Part shown: in pieces, positions 6,676-15,200 of the stretch | How positions within the stretch are numbered: position 1 is the stretch's first letter | Layout of the letters: each line of letters starts with the position of its first letter | Source: JAGVSR01 sp033765145 | GTDB lineage: Bacteria; Pseudomonadota; Alphaproteobacteria; Rhizobiales; Hyphomicrobiaceae | DNA length: 64,000 bases | Direction: 5' to 3' | NCBI GenBank assembly: GCA_033765145.1 | Contig: JANRIH010000011.1 | Location: 1 to 64,000 of the forward strand | Translations under genes and position numbers: made by a program | The notes under the pieces: model-generated | What the model was told of the DNA's origin: nothing | Seen by the model: only the letters and a program-made list of their open reading frames with translations | Databases searched by the model: none

Positions 6676-9033
6676 TCACCAGCTGTATTTGATCGTTCCC
6701 AATACCGTGCGGCCGGTGCCCAGATAGCAGACATCGAAGCAGCTGTAGGTCAGCTCGTCCTCGATGTTGTTGACGTTGAGGGCGAGGCGCCAGGCATCGA
6801 GCTCGTAGTCGACCACGGCATCGAACAGCGTGAAATCCGGCACGCTGAACGCGGCACTGTTCGCGAGATCGCCGAACGATTCGCCGATGTAGCGAACGCC
6901 ACCGCCGACGCCGAAGCCCTTCATCGGGCCGTTCTGCAGGCGATAGTGCATCCAGAGCGAGGCCGTTTCGAGCGGCACGAGCGGCAGCGTCTGTCCGACT
7001 TCCGCCGGGTCGCTGCTCTGGGTCGTGACGAGTTCGAAGAGCTTGCTGTAGGTCGCTATCACGTCGAGACCGGGGACGAGTTCCGCGGTCGCTTCGAGTT
7101 CCAATCCTCGTGAGACGACTTCGCCGCGCGCGCTTGGCACGAAGGCGCTGTCGAAGGTCACGAAATTCTGGCGCGTGATGTCGAACAGCGCAGCCGTGAA
7201 CATCCCCTTGAATGACGACGGCTCGTACTTGACGCCAATTTCGTGCTGCTCGCCCGTTTCGGGATCGAATGGCTGGCCGGACAAGGGATCGACGGTCCCG
7301 GTTGGGAAGAACGATTGGGCATAGCTGTAGTAGGGCGCCAGTCCGCTCGGATCGCGATACATGACGGCACCGCGCCATGTGAACGCCTCGTCATTCTTCA
7401 CAGTGTCGCCGGCGAACAGCTTGTCGTCGAAGTCGGTCATAGCCCAGTCGTAACGGCCGCCCACCGTGACGATGACCCGCTCCGCGATCTTCGCCTGGTC
7501 CTGGATATAGAGGCCGGTCTGCTCGAGCACGGTATCGGAGTCGTTGTAGAGCGCGGGATCGACGATCACGGCCGTTCCATAGACGGGATTGTCGAGATTG
7601 AGACGTGGTGCTGCGGCAAACCCGAAGCCGCTCTGCTGCTCGTAGTAGTTCCGCTGGTAGTCGACGCCCGCAATCAGAGTATGCGATGCGATCCCGGTCG
7701 AGAACCGGGACTGCACATAGGTGTCGGTCGTGAATGCCAGGTGCGTCTCGTCGGACGTGAACGTCGAGCGATCGATCGTGATGCCGCCATCGGGCGACCC
7801 CGCGCTGAAGAGCGTCTTGTAGTCGACGTCGAGTGATGCGACGCGCGCGGTGTGGTAGACCTTCCATGCGCTATCGAAGGCATGTTCGAGGATGTAGCCC
7901 GCGGACCACTGATCGCGGTCAAACTTGTCGTAGTCGGGCTCACCGACGAACAGATCACGACGCTTCTTCGCCTGAGGATTGGGCATATAGGTGCCGCTCG
8001 CGGGGATGGTGTCGTCCTTGCGGTACTGCCCGAGAAGGGTGAGGCTCGTTGCGGCATTCGGACGCCAGGTGATGGCCGGCGCCACGAACACTTCTTCCTG
8101 TTCGGTATAGTCCACCTGTGTGTCGCTATCGCTGTAGAGACCTGTCAAACGATAGAGCAGACTGCCATCGGTCGTGACGGGACCCGAGAAATCGAAGGCT
8201 GTCTCGAAGCGATTGTGGTTGCCGAACCGAAGTTCGACTTCGTTCAACGACGTTTCCAGCGGACGCTTGGAGATCACGTTGATCATGCCGCCGACATTGC
8301 CTTGACCATAGAGCATCGACGCAGGTCCGCGCAGGACTTCGATGCGTTCCGCTCCGTAGGGCTCGACCTTCCATACGGCCCAGGAATTGTTGTTTCGCGT
8401 GATCATGCCATCGACGAAAAAGCCCGGCTGATAGGCGTCGAAGCCGCGGATATTCAGCCAATCGAACCGGGTATCGATCCCGAACGAGTTTGCGACGACG
8501 CCCGGCGTGTAGCGCACAGCTTCATTAATGGTCGTCGCACGCTGCTGCTCGATGCGATCGGCCGTGATCACGGAGACCGACTGCGGCGTCTCGATCAGGG
8601 GCGTGTCGGTCTTGGTGCCGGTTGCTGTGCGCTTGGCGACGATGCCGTTCACGGGGCCTGTCGCGCTCTCGGCACCTGACCCGGAGGCGGTCTCGCTCGA
8701 TGATGTACCTCCTGCGCTCGCCGAGTCGTTTGCGGCGAACGGATCGGAGGCGACGCTTTCACCCATCGGTTCCGGAATACCGTCAGATGTCGCGGACTTG
8801 TTCGGTTGCGATGGGGCTGAGGCCTGAGTTGACTTCTTCTTTTTTGGCTTCGGAGCCGTCGGTTCGGCCGCCTGTTCGGTGATGACCTCGACCTCGGGAA
8901 GGGTTCCGGACGATCCGGATTCTGCGGTGGGGATTTCCGAGGGATTTTGCTGCTGCTGCGCGAACGCGGGTCCGACAGCCATCGTCACGGCAAGCGACGC
9001 TGACGCAAGATGCGCCACACTACGCCTCATCAT
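6676..9033 (-). CDS. TonB-dependent ferric-siderophore receptor (hydroxamate/FhuA-like)
   Basis: 785 residues from the ATG at 9033, with AGGAG seven bases upstream; ATG 9030 is adjacent. A signal peptide (SASLAVTMAVGPAFAQQQQ) is followed by an unusually long low-complexity linker rich in Pro, Lys and Ser. The plug domain carries TPQSVSVITADRIEQQRATT, NIRGFDAYQPGFFVDGM and EVLRGPASMLYGQGNVGG. The 22-strand barrel ends with an aromatic residue (TIKYSW), the usual signal for BAM-dependent insertion. The family imports ferric siderophores through the outer membrane using TonB energy. The pattern resembles the FhuA/FcuA group, so a hydroxamate is likely but unproven. No clear Fur box was found upstream. 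Confidence 0.92.
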   Translation of the reverse strand: MMRRSVAHLASASLAVTMAVGPAFAQQQQNPSEIPTAESGSSGTLPEVEVITEQAAEPTAPKPKKKKSTQASAPSQPNKSATSDGIPEPMGESVASDPFAANDSASAGGTSSSETASGSGAESATGPVNGIVAKRTATGTKTDTPLIETPQSVSVITADRIEQQRATTINEAVRYTPGVVANSFGIDTRFDWLNIRGFDAYQPGFFVDGMITRNNNSWAVWKVEPYGAERIEVLRGPASMLYGQGNVGGMINVISKRPLETSLNEVELRFGNHNRFETAFDFSGPVTTDGSLLYRLTGLYSDSDTQVDYTEQEEVFVAPAITWRPNAATSLTLLGQYRKDDTIPASGTYMPNPQAKKRRDLFVGEPDYDKFDRDQWSAGYILEHAFDSAWKVYHTARVASLDVDYKTLFSAGSPDGGITIDRSTFTSDETHLAFTTDTYVQSRFSTGIASHTLIAGVDYQRNYYEQQSGFGFAAAPRLNLDNPVYGTAVIVDPALYNDSDTVLEQTGLYIQDQAKIAERVIVTVGGRYDWAMTDFDDKLFAGDTVKNDEAFTWRGAVMYRDPSGLAPYYSYAQSFFPTGTVDPLSGQPFDPETGEQHEIGVKYEPSSFKGMFTAALFDITRQNFVTFDSAFVPSARGEVVSRGLELEATAELVPGLDVIATYSKLFELVTTQSSDPAEVGQTLPLVPLETASLWMHYRLQNGPMKGFGVGGGVRYIGESFGDLANSAAFSVPDFTLFDAVVDYELDAWRLALNVNNIEDELTYSCFDVCYLGTGRTVLGTIKYSW

Positions 9034-9228
9034 TTCACTCTCCTGATCGCCGGGATTCAAGGTCCCGGTATCCATACTTCCTCGATAAGGTATTAGTGCC
9101 ACCTCCGTCTCGCACCCGAAAGTGCAAAATCGCCACACGTTCACCTTTTGTTGATTCTTTTGGTATGGCTTTGTTGCAAACCGGAGCCGTCCGCATTTTT
9201 TCGCGACCGGCGCCCTCTCGCGGCTTGT

Positions 9229-11763
9229 TTAAACCCTCGCGCCGCGCAAGCGCAGCGCGTTTCCAACCACGCTCACAGATGAGAGCGCCATCGCGGCCGC
9301 AGCGACGACGGGCGAGAGCATGAGATCGAGTGCGGGATACAGAAGCCCCGCGGCCAGCGGTACGCCAGCGGCGTTGTAGGCAAAAGCGAACATGAGGTTC
9401 TGCCGGATGTTCGCCATGGTCGCGACCGAGAGACGCCGGGCGCGAACAATGCCGATGAGGTCGCCCTTCACGAGTGTCACGCCCGCGCTTTCCATGGCGA
9501 TGTCCGTGCCCGTTCCCATCGCGATGCCGACATCGGCCGCCGCGAGTGCGGGGGCGTCGTTGATGCCATCACCCGCCATGGCCACGATGCGCCCTTCTTC
9601 GCGGAGCCGCGCAACGATCCGCGCCTTGTCCTCCGGCAGCACGTCCGCTTCGACATTCATGATGCCGAGCTTGGCCGCGATCGTGCGCGCCGTCGTCGCG
9701 TTGTCTCCCGTCAGCATGATGACGCGAACGCCTTCGGCCCGGAGCGCCGACACGGCTTCGAGGGCCGTCTCCTTGATGGGATCGGCGATTGCGATCACGC
9801 CACCCAAACGGCCGTCGAGCGCGACGAAGATCACGGTCGCGCCGTCCTGGCGCATGTCATGTGCTACGCTTTCGAGCGCGCGCGTGTCGATCGTTGCGTC
9901 CGCCATGATGCCGGCGTTTCCGATGACGACGCGCCGTCCGTCAACGCGACCCGTGACGCCCTTCCCGACGGGCGACGCGAAGTCGTCGACGGCCGACAGC
10001 GTGACACCGCGCTCGCGGGCCTTCGCGACGATCGCGGCAGCCAAGGGATGCTCGCTCGCGACTTCGAGGCTCGCGGCAAGTCGTAGGAGCTCGCTTTCGG
10101 CAATGCCGCCCGTCACTTGAATCGCGATCACGCTTGGCCGTCCCTCGGTCAATGTGCCCGTCTTGTCGACGACGAGGGTATCGACCTTTTCCATCCGTTC
10201 CAGCGCTTCGGCGTCTTTGATGAGAACGCCCATCTCCGCTCCGCGTCCGACGCCTACCATGATCGACATGGGCGTCGCGAGGCCGAGAGCGCAGGGGCAC
10301 GCGATGATCAACACGGATACGGCTGCGATGAGACCGTAGGTGAAGCGTGGCTCGGGGCCGAAAGCGCTCCAGGCCGCGAACGTCATCAACGCGATGGCAA
10401 TGACGGCGGGAACGAACCACGCCGACACCTGATCAGCGAGGCGCTGGATCGGGGCGCGGCTGCGCTGAGCGCTCGCGACCATCGCGACGATCCGTGCCAG
10501 CATGGTGTCGCGTCCGACCTTTCCGGCGCGCATGACGAAGGCACCCGACTGGTTCATCGTTCCGCCAATCACCCCGTCGCCCGCTGCTTTCGTCACCGGC
10601 ATCGCTTCGCCCGTGATCATCGATTGATCGACGGCGCTCCGCCCTTCGACGATTTCGCCGTCGACGGGGACCCGCTCTCCGGGACGAACACGCAAACGAT
10701 CGCCTACGACCACGAGTTCAAGTGCGATGTCGCTTTCGCTGCCATCCGTTGCGATCCGCCGCGCGACCTTGGGCGCAAGATCGAGAAGCGCTCGAATGGC
10801 GCCGCTCGTCTTGTCGCGGGCCTTCAATTCGAGGATCTGACCGAGCAGCACGAGTACGGTGATGACGGCGGCGGCTTCGAAATAGACAGGAACGGCGCCG
10901 TGGTCTCCCAGCACGGCAGGTGGGAATAGTCCCGGCGCGAGCGTCGCAACGACACTGTAGAGCCACGCCACGCCCGTGCCGATCGCGATCAGCGTGAACA
11001 TGTTCAGATGACCCGACTTGATCGACGTCCAGCCACGCTCCAAGAACGGCCAGCCACACCAGAGAACGACGGGTGTCGCCAAGATGAGCCCGACCCAATT
11101 CGACACGTGTGGATTGATGTGCGCAGCGAAGGGGACGAGATGCGCGCCCATTTCGAGCGCAAAGACAGGGAGCGTCAGGGCGAGGGCGATCCAGAACCGG
11201 CGCGTCATGTCGGCGAGTTCTGGATTGGGTCCCGTGTCGGCACTTGCGGTTTCGGGTTCGAGCGCCATTCCGCAGATGGGGCAGGACCCCGGACCGATCT
11301 GGCGGATCTCGGGGTGCATCGGGCAGGTGTAGATGGCGCCTTCGACCGCGGGCGGCTCGGGGCGCTCGGTCAAGTACACTTGTGGATCGGCGTCGAACTT
11401 CGTTTTGCAGTGCGCGGAGCAGAAATGGACTGTTGTCCCATCATGACGCGAGTGATGCTTCGACGTCGTGGGGTCGACCATCATCCCGCAGACGGGATCG
11501 CGTATGGGCCCGGGCCGAATCTTCGTGGTCGGTGCGTGCGCCGGATACGTGCTGTCATTCTGTTTGTGAAGCACATGACTTTGGCCGCCACAGCAATCGT
11601 GCGCGGCACCGGCGGCTGGCCGATCCGGACCACGTTCATGAGATTGCTCATGGGGCACGCCGTTCGAGTCACCGGGCGGATGGGCCTGCGGATGACACGC
11701 CGCCGATCCGCGGCCGAGTGGTTCGGGATTGCTTGTCGGCCTTTTAGTTGTCTCATCAGCCAT
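9229..11763 (-). CDS. copA: copper-exporting P1B-type ATPase with YHS and heavy-metal-binding domains
   Basis: 844 residues from the ATG at 11763 (AAGGGGG upstream). The N-terminus is His/Cys-rich; residues about 88-130 form a YHS-type metal-binding domain (DPVCGMMVDP then FCSAHCKTKF) and about 145-172 a second metal-binding module (YTCPMHPEIR then SCPICGMALEP). The core shows the membrane CPC motif (IIACPCALGLATP), the phosphorylation site DKTGTLTEG, the SEHPLAAAIV motif, TGDNATTA and GDGINDAPAL. CPC plus this arrangement marks Cu(I) exporters, which pump cytosolic copper to the periplasm with ATP. The divergent csoR gene and shared operators support copper regulation. Confidence 0.93.
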   Translation of the reverse strand: MADETTKRPTSNPEPLGRGSAACHPQAHPPGDSNGVPHEQSHERGPDRPAAGAAHDCCGGQSHVLHKQNDSTYPAHAPTTKIRPGPIRDPVCGMMVDPTTSKHHSRHDGTTVHFCSAHCKTKFDADPQVYLTERPEPPAVEGAIYTCPMHPEIRQIGPGSCPICGMALEPETASADTGPNPELADMTRRFWIALALTLPVFALEMGAHLVPFAAHINPHVSNWVGLILATPVVLWCGWPFLERGWTSIKSGHLNMFTLIAIGTGVAWLYSVVATLAPGLFPPAVLGDHGAVPVYFEAAAVITVLVLLGQILELKARDKTSGAIRALLDLAPKVARRIATDGSESDIALELVVVGDRLRVRPGERVPVDGEIVEGRSAVDQSMITGEAMPVTKAAGDGVIGGTMNQSGAFVMRAGKVGRDTMLARIVAMVASAQRSRAPIQRLADQVSAWFVPAVIAIALMTFAAWSAFGPEPRFTYGLIAAVSVLIIACPCALGLATPMSIMVGVGRGAEMGVLIKDAEALERMEKVDTLVVDKTGTLTEGRPSVIAIQVTGGIAESELLRLAASLEVASEHPLAAAIVAKARERGVTLSAVDDFASPVGKGVTGRVDGRRVVIGNAGIMADATIDTRALESVAHDMRQDGATVIFVALDGRLGGVIAIADPIKETALEAVSALRAEGVRVIMLTGDNATTARTIAAKLGIMNVEADVLPEDKARIVARLREEGRIVAMAGDGINDAPALAAADVGIAMGTGTDIAMESAGVTLVKGDLIGIVRARRLSVATMANIRQNLMFAFAYNAAGVPLAAGLLYPALDLMLSPVVAAAAMALSSVSVVGNALRLRGARV

Positions 11764-11778
11764 GGCTGCGCCCCCTTG

Positions 11779-11795
11779 ATACCCCACCCGGGTAT
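11779..11795. promoter_or_regulatory. putative CsoR operator 1 (copA leader)
   Basis: The 17-base palindrome ATACCCCACCCGGGTAT has arms ATACCC/GGGTAT, the shape bound by copper-sensing CsoR proteins. It lies in the copA 5' leader, just upstream of its ribosome binding site, 36 bases from a second site of the same form. Confidence 0.6.
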
Positions 11796-11805
11796 GCTGG
11801 CACAC

Positions 11806-11838
11806 TTGACACCTATACCCCGTATAGGTATCTGTCAA
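11806..11838. promoter_or_regulatory. divergent copA/csoR promoter with CsoR operator 2
   Basis: Two TTGACA -35 boxes face each other (plus strand 11806-11811; minus strand 11838-11833) around the palindrome ATACCCCGTATAGGTAT at 11815-11831. For csoR a TATCTG -10 sits at 11829-11834, 17 bases from its -35. The operator therefore occupies the space between -35 and -10 in both directions, so bound apo-CsoR would block both promoters. Confidence 0.6.
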
Positions 11839-11840
11839 GT

Positions 11841-12116
11841 ATGAACGAGGATACCAAGGACGTCTGCCGGAAACGACTGACCAAGGTCGAAGGTCAGGTG
11901 CGAGGGATTGCCCGGATGATCGACGAAGGGCGGTACTGCATCGACGTTCTGACGCAGCTGGCTGCCGTCCGGGCCGCGCTTCGAAAGGTCGAGGAAGCCG
12001 TGCTCAAGGATCACATCCAGCATTGCGTCGCCCACGCGATGGCGAGCGGTAGCGAGACCGAACAGTCGCAGAAGATCGCCGAGTTGATGGACGTCATCGA
12101 GCGCGCACAGCGCTGA
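11841..12116 (+). CDS. csoR: copper-sensing transcriptional repressor CsoR
   Basis: 91 residues. It belongs to the all-helical CsoR/RcnR/FrmR family (RLTKVEGQVRGIARMIDEGRYCIDVL...). The Cu(I) ligand set Cys-His-Cys is present: Cys in GRYCIDVLTQ, His in LKDHIQHC and the Cys four residues later. Family members hold copper or other stress-response operons off until metal binds. The start ATG follows the operator by ten bases, so the gene is almost leaderless or uses a very short leader. It is divergent to copA and shares its control region, which indicates autoregulation. Confidence 0.9.
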   Translation: MNEDTKDVCRKRLTKVEGQVRGIARMIDEGRYCIDVLTQLAAVRAALRKVEEAVLKDHIQHCVAHAMASGSETEQSQKIAELMDVIERAQR

Positions 12117-12208
12117 GGACGCGCCTGTCGCTCTGAGCTTCGACCAGCGCTTCTCGGCATTCGCTGCCTGCGCGGGGTCATGCGTCTCTGCAGCATGAGG
12201 TCAGAATC

Positions 12209-12248
12209 GCCGTCCGAGTTCCAACCCATCGGGTTGAACTCGGACGGC
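12209..12248. terminator. bidirectional terminator-like hairpin
   Basis: Long inverted repeat: GCCGTCCGAGTT-C-CAACCC, a three-base loop, then GGGTTG-AACTCGGACGGC, with a single bulged base. It lies between the convergent csoR and beta-helix/RTX genes. Short A/T-rich flanks exist on both sides but no strong T-run. Confidence 0.65.
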
Positions 12249-12261
12249 AAATTCGCTCGCG

Positions 12262-15200
12262 TCAGATGATCTGGAAGTCCGCCGACGTGAGAGTCGGCTT
12301 CGTCGAGAGGATGGCAAACTGCGTCGCGCCACCGGCGGCGTTGCCGTTGGTGTCGTATATGAGGGCGCCGGTCGTGGTGTTGTAAATGATCCGGTCGTCC
12401 GCATCCGTGGCCGTGCCGGTGGCGTTGGCCTTGAAGGCCGCCGCCGCAAGCGCGCCTGCCGCGAGTGCCGTGAAGAGACCCGCGCCTGTGTTCTCGAGGA
12501 AGATCTGATCGTTCTGGCCCGTGTTCGAGAAGTCGAGAAGGGTGTCGATATTCGACGCGCTCAGGACCGAGTTGAACACGAACACGTCGTTGTCGGCGCC
12601 GCCGGCCAGTGTGTCGTTGCCGAGACCGCCGTTGACTGTATCGGCGCCAGCCAGGCCATAGACGGCGTCGTTGCCGTCGAAGGCGCGCAGGATATTGACG
12701 CCCGCATTGCCGTAGATCTCCTGGGCGAAGTCGTTGCCCGTGAGGTTGATGGCACCGGTACCCGCCGGGTTCGTCGTTACAAGCCGCTCGACGTGGTCGT
12801 CGGCCTGCAGCGTGAAGTTCACGGTCGAGCGTACGATATCGAGCGTGCCTTCGGCCGCTCCTTCGAAGATGTTGTCCATGGCATTGTCGACGAAATAAAT
12901 GTCGTTGCCGCCAAAGCCGTAGAGCATGTCGGCGCCGGCGCCGCCGTCGAGCGTGTTGGCACCCGCGTTACCGTTCAACGTGTTGGCGATATTGCTGCCG
13001 GTCAGGTTGATCGCGCCGGTCCCGAGGACGTTGGTCGTTTCGAGCGTCTCGACATCCGAAGTCATCCCGAGGCTGTACGACACACTCGTCCTGACGGCAT
13101 CCGCGGTGCCGTTACCGGAGGTCTCTGTCACGACATCGGACTGGGTGTCGACGGTGTAGGTGTCGTTGCCGGCGCCACCAACGAGCGAGTCATTGCCCGT
13201 TCCGCCGTCGAGGATGTCGTTGCCGAGACCGCCGAGGGCCGAGTCATTGCCGCCGCCGCCGAAGAAGGTCTGCGCGAACGCATTCCCGAGATCGTTCAAT
13301 ACATCGTTGGCGCCCGTTCCAGTGATCGTCTGATCGCCGGAGAAGAGCGGGTAGATGCTGACCTGCGGAGCCGTGCCGGTGAACGTGTTGGTGCCGATCT
13401 GACTCGAGAGATCGACGACGGCGTCGAGAGCGCCCATGCCGATCTGCTCGAGGGAGTTGTTCGTGAACGTGTTCCCGTTGATCGAGAGACCGTCGGGGCC
13501 GTCGGCCGCAAGACCGACCGTGTTGTCCTCGAACGTATTGCCGGTGACGGTCGCGGCCGTGCCGGGGTTGATGAAGGCGCCGGTCGCCCAATCCGTCACG
13601 TAGTTGTCGTCGATGACGAGGCCCGTGCGGCCGCTGTCGGTCACGATACCGCGCGTGCCGGTGACGTTTGCACCTTCGATGCGGGTATTCGTGATCGTGA
13701 CGTTGTCGGCCTGAACGAATGCCCCCGTCGTCTCGCCCGTGAACGTCGCGCCGTTCGTGATGCGGAAGCCGTCGATGACGACGCCATCCGCCAGAATGTG
13801 GAAGCCGCCACTGAGTATGGATTCGGCCCCCCGCGAACCCGTGCCGGAAATGCCGTCATTCGCGCCGAGGATCGTGACCTGCTTGTTGACCGACACGGCC
13901 TCGGTGTAGGTGCCGGCCGCGACGAGGATCGTATCCCCGGGCGAAGCGGCGTCGATCGCTGCCTGGATGGTCGCGAAGCCGCTGCCGCCGACCAGCAGAA
14001 CCTTCGCACCGTTGAAGTCGAGGATCTCGACGCTCGTCAGTGTGTCCGTGCCGTCGGTGCCGACGTTGTCGGTGACGGTCGTCGTCAGGCCCGATGCCGT
14101 GACCGTATAGTTGGAGAATGGGCCCGAGAACTTGGCAGTATCCGTCCCCGAACCGGCCTGGATGGTGTCGTTTCCTGATCCGCCTGTGATCGTGTCGTTG
14201 CCGTTTTCGGCGACCAGGAGGTCGTCGCCGCCGCGGCCATCGAGGATGTCGGCATCGACCGCGGTCGAGCTTTCGAACGGGTTGCCGGCCGCATTGTCGT
14301 CGAGGTAGTCGCTTCCCGCCGTTCCGAGCAGCGTATCGCTTCCCTCGCCGCCCAGCACCTGCACGAAGTCCTGCGCGACGTTGGCGGGGACGACCGGTGT
14401 CACGGTACCCGTCGCAACTTCCGCGTCGAACGTGAACCCCGTCGTCAGGTTGCGCAGGTTGTAGTCCGTTCCGACATTCTCGAAATTCGTGTCCGTAATG
14501 CCCGACGCCACCAGACCGAAGTTGATCCCGCCCGAGAAGCCGGTACCCGCGTTGATGATCGTGTTGTCGTCGATCGAGAGGGTCGAGGATCCTGCGACGT
14601 CGAGGTTGACGGCCGTGCGGGTCGACTGGAAGGTGTTGCCTTCGAGCGTCAGGCTGACGCCTCCGCCGTCGAACCAGTAGCCGCGGCCCCAGGCCGCCGT
14701 CGTCGTCAGGCCCGTACTCGTTCCCGAGATGAGGCTGTCGGTCACGGTGATCGAGCCGGAGCCGATCGGCTGGCTGGAAATCGCACGGTCATCGATGCCG
14801 TTTGCGCCACCCGCGACCGTCGACCAGAAGATCGAGTTCGTGACGACGTTGTCGCCGCCACCCGACGTCGAGGAGAAGAACAGCGTCGGACCCGACGGGC
14901 CCCCGCCCGTCGTGGTCGCGTCGTTCAGGAACCGCAGGCCGTCAATCGTCACGCCCGGAACCGAAACCGTCGAGCGCCCGATGATCGTCGCCTCGCCCAC
15001 GCCGCCTGACGCATCGCGCCCGCCGCCCGTGCCGGCAACACCATACTTCGCTCCGAGAACCGTCACCGCCTTGTTGAACTGGACGTCTTCGTCGTAAGTG
15101 CCGGCCGTGATGAAGATGGTATCACCGGGCGAGGCGGCGTCGATCGCGGCCTGAATGGTGGCATATCCGCTGCCGCCCACGATGAGCACATTCGTGCCGT

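Noticed and set aside
9034..9228. Fur box upstream of the siderophore receptor
   Set aside because: No GATAATGAT-like palindrome could be found by eye.
12793..14178. A 461-codon plus-strand frame within the beta-helix/RTX gene
   Set aside because: Antisense shadow of repetitive coding sequence; composition follows the repeats.
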